Part shown: piece after piece, positions 1 through 7,043 of the stretch
Layout: each line of letters starts with the position of its first letter
Position numbering within the stretch: the stretch's first letter is position 1
DNA from: Candidatus Symbiothrix sp.
Lineage (GTDB): Bacteria; Bacteroidota; Bacteroidia; Bacteroidales; Azobacteroidaceae
Length of the DNA stretch: 39,699 bases
Direction of reading: 5' to 3'
NCBI GenBank assembly: GCA_031290435.1
Contig: JAITNQ010000043.1
Span: 1 to 39,699, forward strand
Position numbers and translations under genes: made by a program
The notes under the pieces: model-generated
Told to the model about the DNA's origin: nothing
What the model saw: only the letters and a program-made list of their open reading frames with translations
Database searches by the model: none

Positions 1-67
1 TTTGTTTACTTCAGATTGTTATGCCTGATATTTGTTTACTCTTTGAGTCTTACCCCTGACACTGCGG

Positions 68-98
68 CAAAGGTAAACAATTTCCAGCGATATCCAAG
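68..98 (-). promoter_or_regulatory. Predicted Bacteroidota promoter firing left out of the window
   Basis: On the minus strand TACCTTTG (68-75) matches the -7 consensus TAnnTTTG. CTTG (95-98) lies 19 bp upstream where the -33 TTTG is expected. Transcription would start near 61-63 and leave the window to the left. The transcribed leader holds two copies of AGTAAACAAA (plus-strand 31-40 and 1-10). The gene it serves is not visible. Confidence 0.55.
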
Positions 99-218
99 CC
101 CTCCAGTTGATTTTTTATATTGATGATATGGTTCACTTTGCTTATTCCATATCTCTCAAAACCACTCATACTGATTGCAAGTATAAACAGCATATCCGTA
201 TAAATATGACCATAGCAT

Positions 219-259
219 ATGGCCAAGATTGGTCATGCCGTATAGCCAAAATTGGCTAT
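219..259. repeat. Two tandem 18-bp dyads, candidate operators
   Basis: ATGGCCAAGATTGGTCAT (219-236, one arm mismatch) and ATAGCCAAAATTGGCTAT (242-259, perfect 8-bp arms around AA) are the same dyad repeated with 23 bp between centres. Shared core: GCCAA-N2-TTGG. They lie 120-190 bp upstream of the leftward promoter. Inference: binding sites for a dimeric regulator. I do not recognise the regulator. Confidence 0.5.
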
Positions 260-376
260 TGAATTGAGGCAAACAATTAGACCTCATAATAGTTACACGA
301 GACACAAGTTCGCAAGTTTCTAAAAGACAGGAAATTCAGATTTAGAAACGTAATTTATGACCGAGCATAGTATATA

Positions 377-421
377 TAAAAAAAACCGAAAACCCTCTTG
401 ACAGAGCTTCCGGTTTTTTGT
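377..421. terminator. Bidirectional rho-independent terminator downstream of rpmE2
   Basis: On the minus strand a stem starting ACCGGAAG and closing TTTTCGGT, with an inner CTCT/AGAG pairing around GTCA, is followed by a run of eight T. Read on the plus strand the stem is also followed by a T run. It lies directly after the rpmE2 stop codon and can also stop rightward transcripts. Confidence 0.75.
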
Positions 422-444
422 AGCATTAGCTTTACAACTGCTAT

Positions 445-696
445 TTATTTCTTACGGTTTCCGTAACGACTCATAAATTTATCAACACGACCCGCCGTAT
501 CCACCAATTTCTGTTTACCGGTATAGAACGGATGCGATGTGCTGGAAATCTCCACTTTTATCAAGGGATAAGTTACACCATCAATTTCGATGGTTTCTTT
601 CGCCTGAATAGTAGAACGCGTGATGAAAGTATCATCATTCGACATATCTCTGAATACGACCGGACGATATGATTCCGGATGAAGTCCTTGTTTCAT
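445..696 (-). CDS. rpmE2: 50S ribosomal protein L31 type B
   Basis: This is an 83-residue large-subunit ribosomal protein. The sequence opens [17 protein letters not shown] and contains [24 protein letters not shown], split around residues 50-73, typical of L31. It lacks the CxxC zinc-ribbon cysteines of the C+ form, so it is the zinc-independent type B paralogue. Length is normal for this form. It follows the initiator tRNA on the same strand with a 46-bp gap and no clear promoter of its own, so it may be read from the tRNA promoter. A strong terminator follows. Confidence 0.95.
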   Translation of the reverse strand: MKQGLHPESYRPVVFRDMSNDDTFITRSTIQAKETIEIDGVTYPLIKVEISSTSHPFYTGKQKLVDTAGRVDKFMSRYGNRKK

Positions 697-742
697 TGTT
701 GTTTATTTTTGTTTTTATTATTTATCACCAAACAACTTTCTG

Positions 743-815
743 TTGCGGGGGTAGGACTCGAACCTACGGCCTCTGGGTTATGAGCCCAACGAGCTACCAA
801 CTGCTCCACCCCGCG
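743..815 (-). tRNA. Initiator tRNA-Met (anticodon CAT)
   Basis: A 73-nt cloverleaf on the minus strand has anticodon CAT in the loop CTCATAA. Two hallmarks mark it as the initiator rather than the elongator. Position 1 is C facing A72, so the top of the acceptor stem is unpaired. The anticodon stem ends in three consecutive G:C pairs (GGG/CCC). The discriminator is A73. The CCA tail is not encoded; the next bases are CAG. A near-perfect promoter lies just upstream. Confidence 0.95.
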
Positions 816-825
816 ATTTCGACTG

Positions 826-856
826 CAAAGGTAGTTATTATTTTTTATATAGCAAA
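826..856 (-). promoter_or_regulatory. Promoter of initiator tRNA-Met
   Basis: Minus-strand TTTG (853-856), a 19-bp spacer, then TACCTTTG (826-833) form a textbook Bacteroidota sigma-ABfr promoter. The -7 box ends 10 bp before the first base of the mature tRNA, so the primary transcript needs little 5' processing. Confidence 0.85.
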
Positions 857-908
857 TTTATCCGACTATTTTTTTGAAAACAATTGATAGAAAAAAGGTA
901 ATCAGTTA

Positions 909-1658
909 TTACTGAGCCTGAAATAATCTGATCGCTCGCTCCAAATCTTCGGGTGTATCGACGCCTATGGTGTCTTCGTTGCTGATACCGGCTTTGATTC
1001 TGTATCCGTTTTCTATCCAGCGCAATTGTTCCAGAGATTCGGCTTTCTCCAAGGAAGATTGAGGCAAAGCGGTGATTTCTTTCAAGACGCTTGAAAGATA
1101 GGCATAGATACCTATGTGTTTGTAAAACACCTGCGAACCCAACCATTCCTCGTGGTGTTTTCCCCGAATATAAGGGATAATCGAACGGCTGAAATAAACA
1201 GCTTGCCGCTTGGCATTCAGGATTACTTTCGGGGTATTCGGGTTAAACAAGGCTTCGAAACCGGCATCAGCCGGGAAAGGTTTGACCAAGGTGGCAATCT
1301 GTGTCGTTTCATCCTGAAAACAGTCTTTCAGCAAACTTATCTGGGACGGATTGATAAAAGGCTCGTCGCCTTGAACATTAACGATTACATCGAAAGTTTC
1401 GCCTGTATTTACGTATGCTTCAAAACAACGGTCGGTTCCACTCTGATGGTCGGGAGAAGTCATTACCGCTTTTCCGCCATAATCCAGTACCGTGTCGAAG
1501 ATACGTTTGTCATCCGTAGCTACAACAAGTCCGTCAAAAAGATGCGCCACCCTTTCATAAACCCGCACAACAAGCGGCTTCCCGGCTAAGTCAACCAAAG
1601 GTTTTCCCGGAAAGCGGGTTGATGCATACCTGGCGGGAATAATTCCTAAAAATCTCAT
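909..1658 (-). CDS. kdsB: 3-deoxy-manno-octulosonate cytidylyltransferase (CMP-KDO synthetase)
   Basis: The 249-residue enzyme activates KDO with CTP to give CMP-KDO for lipopolysaccharide inner-core synthesis in the cytoplasm. The N-terminal nucleotide-binding motif IIPARYASTRFPGKPL (residues 6-21), the motif NVQGDEPFI (about 94-102), and the C-terminal IGVDTPEDLERA (about 231-242) are all typical of KdsB. Length is normal. Its ATG overlaps the stop of the upstream antiporter gene by 4 nt (ATGA, 1655-1658), so the two are translationally coupled. The ATG choice matches the conserved N-terminus. Confidence 0.96.
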   Translation of the reverse strand: MRFLGIIPARYASTRFPGKPLVDLAGKPLVVRVYERVAHLFDGLVVATDDKRIFDTVLDYGGKAVMTSPDHQSGTDRCFEAYVNTGETFDVIVNVQGDEPFINPSQISLLKDCFQDETTQIATLVKPFPADAGFEALFNPNTPKVILNAKRQAVYFSRSIIPYIRGKHHEEWLGSQVFYKHIGIYAYLSSVLKEITALPQSSLEKAESLEQLRWIENGYRIKAGISNEDTIGVDTPEDLERAIRLFQAQ

Positions 1659-3901
1659 AATTTACTGATTTTATAGATGTTGTCTCGTTCTCCTATCACC
1701 AGCAGTATATCGCCCTCTTCCAACTCCAAATCGAGGTCGGGATTCTGCCTCGAAAAATTGTCACGTTCAATACCGATTAGCAGACAACCGAAATCATCCT
1801 GAATTCCCGAATTTCGGATGGTTTTCCCAATGAGTTGCGAACCTGCTTCCAACTGGACTTGTCTCATCCGCACTTCGGGGAAAACGGGATCTTCCTGATT
1901 CAGGTATTTCAAACGTTTCTCTTCCAATCGGTTCTGAAATAGCTCCATCTGTTTGTCTGTTCCCAATACGACAATATGATCGTGGGGAAAAATCCGTTCG
2001 TCCCCGTTTGGAATATTGATTTTGATATCCCCCCGGATAATCGTTACCACATTTACGCCGAAATACTGTCTGAATTTCAATTCTTTCAGCGTTTTACCTA
2101 CAATGGAATAATAGGACTTTATGAGAAAATCGGATAAGTGCATATCTCTTTCCAGAACGTGATTAACAAATCCTTTTGTTACCGGAGATTTTGAATCATG
2201 GTATTGCTCTTTCTCATTGAAATTTATCTTGAAACGTCGTTCTAAAGCGATAGAGCGCGTTTTCAGATGTCGGGATGCAATGAATATCATTAAAATAATA
2301 ACCGCAAGGATAAACGCAATGACAAAATTTGTGTGAAACAGGTGAAACAGTACATACATCAACAAACCGGCACACATCAATACACGGAAGACAATTGTAA
2401 AAACCAAGGGTCCCCTGTTCACTTTACTGTTTTTCCAAAGTTGGACAAATTCTGCGGAATCATCTTCTTTGATAATTATCAAACGCATAAAAGGAGAAAG
2501 GAAGACGATGAGCGTCGTTGCAAAAATCAACCTTCCGTTTATTCCCGGAATCCATTTTTGAATTAAAGGATAACCATATTGCATAGAGAAATAGACGATA
2601 ACTATACAAATAAAATAATAAATCAAAACCACCGTAGACATATCTTTCAGCAACTTTTTCCATAAATTGTTTTGATTTACCGGACGGGCGCCGGAAGCAT
2701 ATTTATTCAGGTAATTTACCCATGATTTCGGCAACTGTTTGTCTAAAAAAACGTAAGCCGGATTCGCCAACTTCATTACAAAGGGCGTGGCGAAAATGGT
2801 TATCACGGAAACCGAAACGATAATCTGATACAAAGATGGCTCAATAACGCCTAAACTCAATCCCAAAGCGCCGATAATATAAGAAAATTCACCTATCTGC
2901 GTCAAGGAAAAGCCGGCAAAAACAGCTGTCTTCAGATTTTGCCCGGAAAGAATAACGCCGCTTGTTGCAAAAACCATCTGTCCGATAATCACAACTAAAC
3001 TGATAATGAGTATAGGTACAATATATTCACCCAAACTGGAAACTTGTATCAACATTCCCACTGAAACAAAGAAAATGGCGCCGAAAAAATCCTTAATCGG
3101 CAATATCAGTTTTTCTATCCTTTCTGAATCAATTGTTTCGGCCAGAATAGAACCCATGATGAAAGCGCCCAAGGCCGAGGAAAAACCCGCCTGTGTAGCC
3201 AGAAGCACCAGACCAAGACAAAGCGCCAATGCAATAATCAGGATGGTTTCGTCGTTGAGGAAACGTTTCATCTTTCGCAGGAAAGTAGGCAACAAATAGG
3301 TGCCGAGAATAAACCAGCACAATAAAAACGCCATCAACTTAAACAAACTGTAAAGCATATCTATGCCTTTGAAATGCTGGCTGACGGCTATTGTCGAAAG
3401 TAAAACCATCAGCAAAACCGCAAGCAAATCTTCAACAATCAGGATCCCTAAAACAATTCCGGCAAAGTGCTTATTCGACAGATTGAAATCGCTGAAAACC
3501 TTGATGATAATCATGGTGGAAGACATGCAAATCATTGCACCGAGAAAAATACTCGTCATCTGCGACCATCCGAACAAAATGCCGACCGTATACCCTAATC
3601 CAATCATGGACAGGATAATAAACAATGCCGCCACTAAGGCGGAGGCGCCAACTTTCAACAGCTTTTTGAAACTGAATTCCAAACCCAATCCGAATAACAG
3701 AAAAATAATACCGATTTCGGCCCATGTTTCAATATTGTCATAACCCGGATCCTCATGGGAAATAAAAAACGAGAGAACAATTCCTGAAATAATATAAGCC
3801 AAGACGACAGGCTGCTTTAACCATTTGAATAACAACGAAAAAACACCCGCCACGATAAGAATCAAGGCTAAATTGGAAATCAGAGGAGACAATTCAGACA
3901 T
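1655..3901 (-). CDS. CPA2-family cation:proton antiporter with C-terminal TrkA-C domains
   Basis: A 748-residue inner-membrane protein. Residues about 1-385 form the Na+/H+-exchanger (KefB/CPA2) domain, with the family pattern GIIFLLFGLGLEFS at about 68-81. Residues about 420-560 add a second hydrophobic block with roughly four membrane segments. The C-terminal part, about 590-748, contains two TrkA-C-like ligand-binding segments (around IVGKTLKELKF and LIGKTIRNSGI). No full RCK nucleotide-binding domain is evident. It probably exchanges K+ or Na+ for protons; the ion cannot be read from sequence. It is coupled to kdsB by a 4-nt overlap, and no functional link between them is known to me. Confidence 0.88.
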   Translation of the reverse strand: MSELSPLISNLALILIVAGVFSLLFKWLKQPVVLAYIISGIVLSFFISHEDPGYDNIETWAEIGIIFLLFGLGLEFSFKKLLKVGASALVAALFIILSMIGLGYTVGILFGWSQMTSIFLGAMICMSSTMIIIKVFSDFNLSNKHFAGIVLGILIVEDLLAVLLMVLLSTIAVSQHFKGIDMLYSLFKLMAFLLCWFILGTYLLPTFLRKMKRFLNDETILIIALALCLGLVLLATQAGFSSALGAFIMGSILAETIDSERIEKLILPIKDFFGAIFFVSVGMLIQVSSLGEYIVPILIISLVVIIGQMVFATSGVILSGQNLKTAVFAGFSLTQIGEFSYIIGALGLSLGVIEPSLYQIIVSVSVITIFATPFVMKLANPAYVFLDKQLPKSWVNYLNKYASGARPVNQNNLWKKLLKDMSTVVLIYYFICIVIVYFSMQYGYPLIQKWIPGINGRLIFATTLIVFLSPFMRLIIIKEDDSAEFVQLWKNSKVNRGPLVFTIVFRVLMCAGLLMYVLFHLFHTNFVIAFILAVIILMIFIASRHLKTRSIALERRFKINFNEKEQYHDSKSPVTKGFVNHVLERDMHLSDFLIKSYYSIVGKTLKELKFRQYFGVNVVTIIRGDIKINIPNGDERIFPHDHIVVLGTDKQMELFQNRLEEKRLKYLNQEDPVFPEVRMRQVQLEAGSQLIGKTIRNSGIQDDFGCLLIGIERDNFSRQNPDLDLELEEGDILLVIGERDNIYKISKL

Positions 3902-3924
3902 AATATACTGTAAAAATTCGCTGT

Positions 3925-3932
3925 CAAAATTA
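3925..3932 (-). promoter_or_regulatory. Candidate -7 box for the antiporter-kdsB operon
   Basis: Minus-strand TAATTTTG matches TAnnTTTG and lies 24 bp upstream of the antiporter start. No convincing TTTG is found 19-21 bp further upstream, so support is only moderate. Confidence 0.45.
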
Positions 3933-3954
3933 CAAAAAAATATTTGCTTTTTCG

Positions 3955-3962
3955 TACTTTTG
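3955..3962 (+). promoter_or_regulatory. Candidate plus-strand -7 box before the phosphopantetheinyl transferase region
   Basis: TACTTTTG matches TAnnTTTG. It lies 10 bp upstream of a 23-codon ORF (3972) and 134 bp upstream of the transferase start. It is back to back with the minus-strand antiporter promoter. The -33 region is poor. Confidence 0.4.
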
Positions 3963-3971
3963 TACGGAAAA

Positions 3972-4043
3972 ATGAAAGAAAATCAACAGATACAGGATTT
4001 AATGGCGCAAAACGAACGCCAAAAGCGTGATTTCAAACGATGA
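3972..4043 (+). CDS. Possible small protein or leader ORF, 23 residues
   Basis: An ATG-to-TGA frame encodes a short, charged peptide starting MKENQQIQDLMAQNE and ending in RQKRDFKR, rich in Gln, Lys and Arg with no hydrophobic segment. It begins right after a -7 box and lies 52 bp upstream of the phosphopantetheinyl transferase. It could be a leader peptide, an independent small protein or chance. I do not recognise it. Confidence 0.25.
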   Translation: MKENQQIQDLMAQNERQKRDFKR

Positions 4044-4052
4044 CAAAGCGTT

Positions 4053-4087
4053 CATAATTCATAATTTATAATTTATAATTCACAATT
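4053..4087 (+). repeat. Five-unit 7-bp tandem array before the phosphopantetheinyl transferase start
   Basis: Units read CATAATT, CATAATT, TATAATT, TATAATT, CACAATT. The array ends 8 nt before the ATG at 4096, so it occupies the ribosome-docking region. Three other 7-bp arrays in the window sit in the same position before other genes. Confidence 0.8.
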
Positions 4088-4095
4088 CATTACGT

Positions 4096-4752
4096 ATGAA
4101 AAACAAAATTATTTATAAAGACAGCGAAAGCATAATCGGAATAGCCCCAATATGCGAAGACTCCGAATCCTTGTTGGCGCAATTAGACAAAGAGCAGTAC
4201 CTGCCGTCCCTTGAAAAAATGATGGAAAGCCGTCGTCAGGAATGGCTTACTGTCAGGGTTTTATTGAAAGAAATATTAGGTAATGAAAAAAAAATACACT
4301 ACTACCCTTCCGGAAAACCTTATCTTGAAGATCTAACTTACCGCATCAGCATCAGCCATACCAAACAGAGAGGAGTTGCAGGACAAGGCAAAACCAAAGG
4401 TTATGTTGCGCTGATTATAAACAAAAACAAGGAAGTCGCCATCGACATCGAACAAATTTCCCCACGGGCGGAAAATATCCTGCCTCGTTTCGTGAACAAA
4501 GAAGAAGAAAAAGCGCTTTCAACAAGAAACAGATTGATTCATATACTTTTGCATTGGTCGGCCAAAGAATCTGTGTTTAAATGGGTAGATATGCATGATT
4601 TTGATTTCAAGGCGCAAATGCATATCAGTCCTTTTGAGCCTGTCATCGGAGAATGGGAAAGTTTCACAGCTAAGGAAACCCGGACGGAACAGCAACATAT
4701 TTTCACCGTGCATTATTTTGTAGCGGAAGACTATGTTTTAACTTATATTTGA
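4096..4752 (+). CDS. 4'-phosphopantetheinyl transferase superfamily protein
   Basis: A 218-residue cytoplasmic enzyme expected to move phosphopantetheine from CoA to a Ser on acyl or peptidyl carrier proteins. Diagnostic motifs are SISHT (about 91-95), the Mg-binding VAIDIE (about 115-120) and WSAKESVFKW (about 155-164). Size resembles Sfp/AcpT-type enzymes rather than the short AcpS. An 11-residue segment between SISHT and GYVALI is flanked at DNA level by ACCAAA direct repeats (4360-4365 and 4393-4398), suggesting a small in-frame insertion. The carrier protein partner is unknown; no carrier gene is nearby. Confidence 0.9.
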   Translation: MKNKIIYKDSESIIGIAPICEDSESLLAQLDKEQYLPSLEKMMESRRQEWLTVRVLLKEILGNEKKIHYYPSGKPYLEDLTYRISISHTKQRGVAGQGKTKGYVALIINKNKEVAIDIEQISPRAENILPRFVNKEEEKALSTRNRLIHILLHWSAKESVFKWVDMHDFDFKAQMHISPFEPVIGEWESFTAKETRTEQQHIFTVHYFVAEDYVLTYI

Positions 4753-4779
4753 AAGTTTTCCTAATCCGATAAAAACAGC

Positions 4780-4787
4780 TATCTTTG
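4780..4787 (+). promoter_or_regulatory. Predicted -7 box for tgt-lptG
   Basis: TATCTTTG fits TAnnTTTG; a T-rich -33 region (4756-4760) lies 19-20 bp upstream. The start site would fall near 4793, which leaves only about 5 nt before ATG 4798 but 14 nt before ATG 4807. This favours the second ATG as the tgt start. Confidence 0.6.
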
Positions 4788-4806
4788 CGCCGGATTAATG
4801 TTACAG

Positions 4807-5937
4807 ATGGACTTTCAATTACAATATACAGATAAATTTTCCAATGCACGAGCCGGTTTGATAACAACCGGACACGGGAATATCGAAACACCCATTTTTA
4901 TGCCGGTCGGAACGCAGGGCACCGTCAAGGCTGTGCATATCAATGAGTTGAAAAACGACATCAAGGCCGAAATCATTTTGGGAAATACCTACCATCTTTA
5001 TCTTAGACCCGGTACGGAAATTCTGGAACAAGTCGGCGGATTGCATAAATTCAACAGTTGGGACAAACCCATTCTGACCGACAGCGGTGGATTTCAGGTT
5101 TTTTCCCTGTCGGAAAACCGGAAGCTGAAAGAAGAAGGAGCTGTTTTCCACTCCCATATCGACGGTTCCAAACACCTTTTCACACCCGAAAAGGTGATGG
5201 ATATCCAACGAAGCATAGGCGCCGACATCATCATGGCTTTCGACGAATGTACACCCGGCGATGCAACGTACGACTATGCCCGGAAATCACTCGAACTGAC
5301 CGAACGCTGGTTAGACAGATGCATCGGACGATTCAACGAAACCGAAGATAAATACGGTTACAAACAAAGCCTGTTCCCGATTGTGCAAGGTTGTGTCTAT
5401 CCTGATTTGCGGAAAAGAGCAGCCGAAAACATAACATCCAAAGGAGCGGACGGAAACGCTATCGGCGGATTGGCTGTCGGCGAACCAACCGAAAAAATGT
5501 ATGAAATGATTGAGTTGGTCAACGAAATACTGCCGAAAGACAAACCCCGCTACCTGATGGGCGTCGGCACACCGGCCAATATCCTTGAGGCCATCGAACG
5601 CGGCGTGGATATGTTCGATTGCATTATGCCGACCCGAAATGGAAGAAACGGACAAGTTTTTACCAAAGAAGGTATTATGAATATGCGAAACAAGAAATGG
5701 GAGAACGATTTCAGTCCGCTGGAGGAAAACGGCGCCTCCGCTATTGATAATTGCTATTCAAAAGCATATCTTCGCCATTTATTTGTAACGAACGAAATAC
5801 TGTCCCTGCAAATCGCCTCCATCCACAATCTGGCATTTTACCTTTGGTTGGTGAAAGAGGCGAGGAAACATATCATCAGTGGAGACTTTACCGCATGGAA
5901 AGCCGCTATGATGCCGAAAATTCAAAACAGAATATGA
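4807..5937 (+). CDS. tgt: tRNA-guanine transglycosylase (queuine/preQ1)
   Basis: This 376-residue enzyme swaps the wobble guanine of GUN-anticodon tRNAs for the queuosine precursor base. Key motifs are LGNTYHLYLRPG, LTDSGGFQVFSL with the general-base Asp, GGLAVGEP, and GVDMFDCIMPTRNGRNG with the nucleophile Asp. I chose the internal ATG (4807), three codons after an ATG at 4798, because of the promoter position and because MDFQLQYTD resembles Bacteroides homologues as I recall them. The C-terminal zinc site of classical bacterial Tgt (CxCxxC) is absent: the residues before YSKAYL are GASAIDNC, although the later His of SIHNL remains. It overlaps the next gene by ATGA. Confidence 0.95.
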   Translation: MDFQLQYTDKFSNARAGLITTGHGNIETPIFMPVGTQGTVKAVHINELKNDIKAEIILGNTYHLYLRPGTEILEQVGGLHKFNSWDKPILTDSGGFQVFSLSENRKLKEEGAVFHSHIDGSKHLFTPEKVMDIQRSIGADIIMAFDECTPGDATYDYARKSLELTERWLDRCIGRFNETEDKYGYKQSLFPIVQGCVYPDLRKRAAENITSKGADGNAIGGLAVGEPTEKMYEMIELVNEILPKDKPRYLMGVGTPANILEAIERGVDMFDCIMPTRNGRNGQVFTKEGIMNMRNKKWENDFSPLEENGASAIDNCYSKAYLRHLFVTNEILSLQIASIHNLAFYLWLVKEARKHIISGDFTAWKAAMMPKIQNRI

Positions 5938-7022
5938 GGAAACTTTTCACAATATTAGACTTGTATATTATAAGGAAATTCCTTGGTACATATATTTTTA
6001 CCATCATGCTGTTTATTGCCATCACAATCATCATTGATGTAAATACCAAAATAGACAGTTTTATCAAAAATGCAGCGCCTACATCCGCTATTATTGCGGA
6101 TTACTATCTCATTTTTATTCCTTATTTCATCAACGCTTTCAGTCCGTTGTTTGTATTTATCACCGTCATTTTCTTTACCTCCAGATTAGCCGATAATTCC
6201 GAAATTATCGCGATGTTGTCGAGTGGCTTAAATTTTGACCGGCTACTCAAGCCCTATATGATATCGGCTGCAATAATAGCCGCTTCCACTTTGTTTTTAA
6301 ATAGTTACATCATACCTCCGGGAAATATCAAACGAATTGAATTTGAAAATAAATACGTAAGAAGCAAAAAAGTAGAATTCGATACGCATATCCAATTAGA
6401 GGTAGAACCAAACGTAAATGCTTATTTTGACCAATACGACAGCTATTCCGGAACGGGACGCGGATTTTCATTAGACCGGTTTGAAGACAAAAAATTAGTT
6501 TCCCGTTTGACAGCGAAAAGCATTAAATGGGATTCTTTGTATCATTGGACAATAAATAACTACACGATAAGAGATTTTATGGGTATGAAGGAAAAAGTTA
6601 CCTCCGGCGAACAAATCGATACGGTCTTAATGATTATGCCATCCGACTTTCTGATTTCGGTCAATGATTCGGAACAGATGACAACGCCTCAGTTAAAATC
6701 CTATATTGACCGTCAAAAGAAACGCGGGATTGGAAATAACATACAACTATTTGAAATAGAATATCATAACAGATACGCATCAGTATTTTCCGCTTTTATC
6801 CTGACCTTAATCGGCGTATCCCTTTCTTCCCGCAAAATCAAAGGCGGCATGGGGCTGAATATTGGATTCGGCTTATTGCTGAGTTTCTCCTATGTCCTGT
6901 TCATGCAGATTTCATCGTCCTTTGCCGTATCCGGGATGGTAAGCCCTTTTGTAGCCGTCTGGATACCTAACGTAATGTATGCCGGAATAGCGCTCTTCCT
7001 ATACAAAAGAGCGCCGAGGTAA
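5934..7022 (+). CDS. LptF/LptG family permease (YjgP/YjgQ)
   Basis: A 362-residue inner-membrane protein of the LPS export ABC transporter. The N-terminus (DLYIIRKFLGTYIFTIMLF) starts the first membrane helix. About three hydrophobic segments fall in residues 15-130, a periplasmic jellyroll-like domain in about 130-255, and three further helices at the C-terminus. This is the LptF/LptG layout. It would work with LptB and a second permease to extract LPS from the inner membrane. The ATG at 5934 overlaps the tgt stop by 4 nt. The frame is open upstream inside tgt, but that part belongs to tgt. LptF versus LptG cannot be decided here. Confidence 0.9.
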   Translation: MRKLFTILDLYIIRKFLGTYIFTIMLFIAITIIIDVNTKIDSFIKNAAPTSAIIADYYLIFIPYFINAFSPLFVFITVIFFTSRLADNSEIIAMLSSGLNFDRLLKPYMISAAIIAASTLFLNSYIIPPGNIKRIEFENKYVRSKKVEFDTHIQLEVEPNVNAYFDQYDSYSGTGRGFSLDRFEDKKLVSRLTAKSIKWDSLYHWTINNYTIRDFMGMKEKVTSGEQIDTVLMIMPSDFLISVNDSEQMTTPQLKSYIDRQKKRGIGNNIQLFEIEYHNRYASVFSAFILTLIGVSLSSRKIKGGMGLNIGFGLLLSFSYVLFMQISSSFAVSGMVSPFVAVWIPNVMYAGIALFLYKRAPR

Positions 7023-7043
7023 ATTTGCAGACATACAATACAT

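Larger units (their letters stand above)
1..376. other. Gene-free left-edge region
   Basis: I find no credible coding frame here. The stretch holds a leftward promoter (68-98), two tandem 18-bp dyads (219-259) and a 9-bp inverted repeat GTTTCTAAA / TTTAGAAAC (316-324 and 341-349, 16-nt spacer). It looks like the upstream control region of a gene lying left of the window, facing the end of the rpmE2 transcript. Confidence 0.5.

Noticed and set aside
838..1146. Minus-strand frame over the tRNA promoter and kdsB end
   Set aside because: It overlaps kdsB in another frame and shows no family features.
5751..5933. Long upstream extension of the LptF/LptG frame
   Set aside because: It lies inside tgt in another frame; the ATG that overlaps the tgt stop gives the normal family N-terminus.
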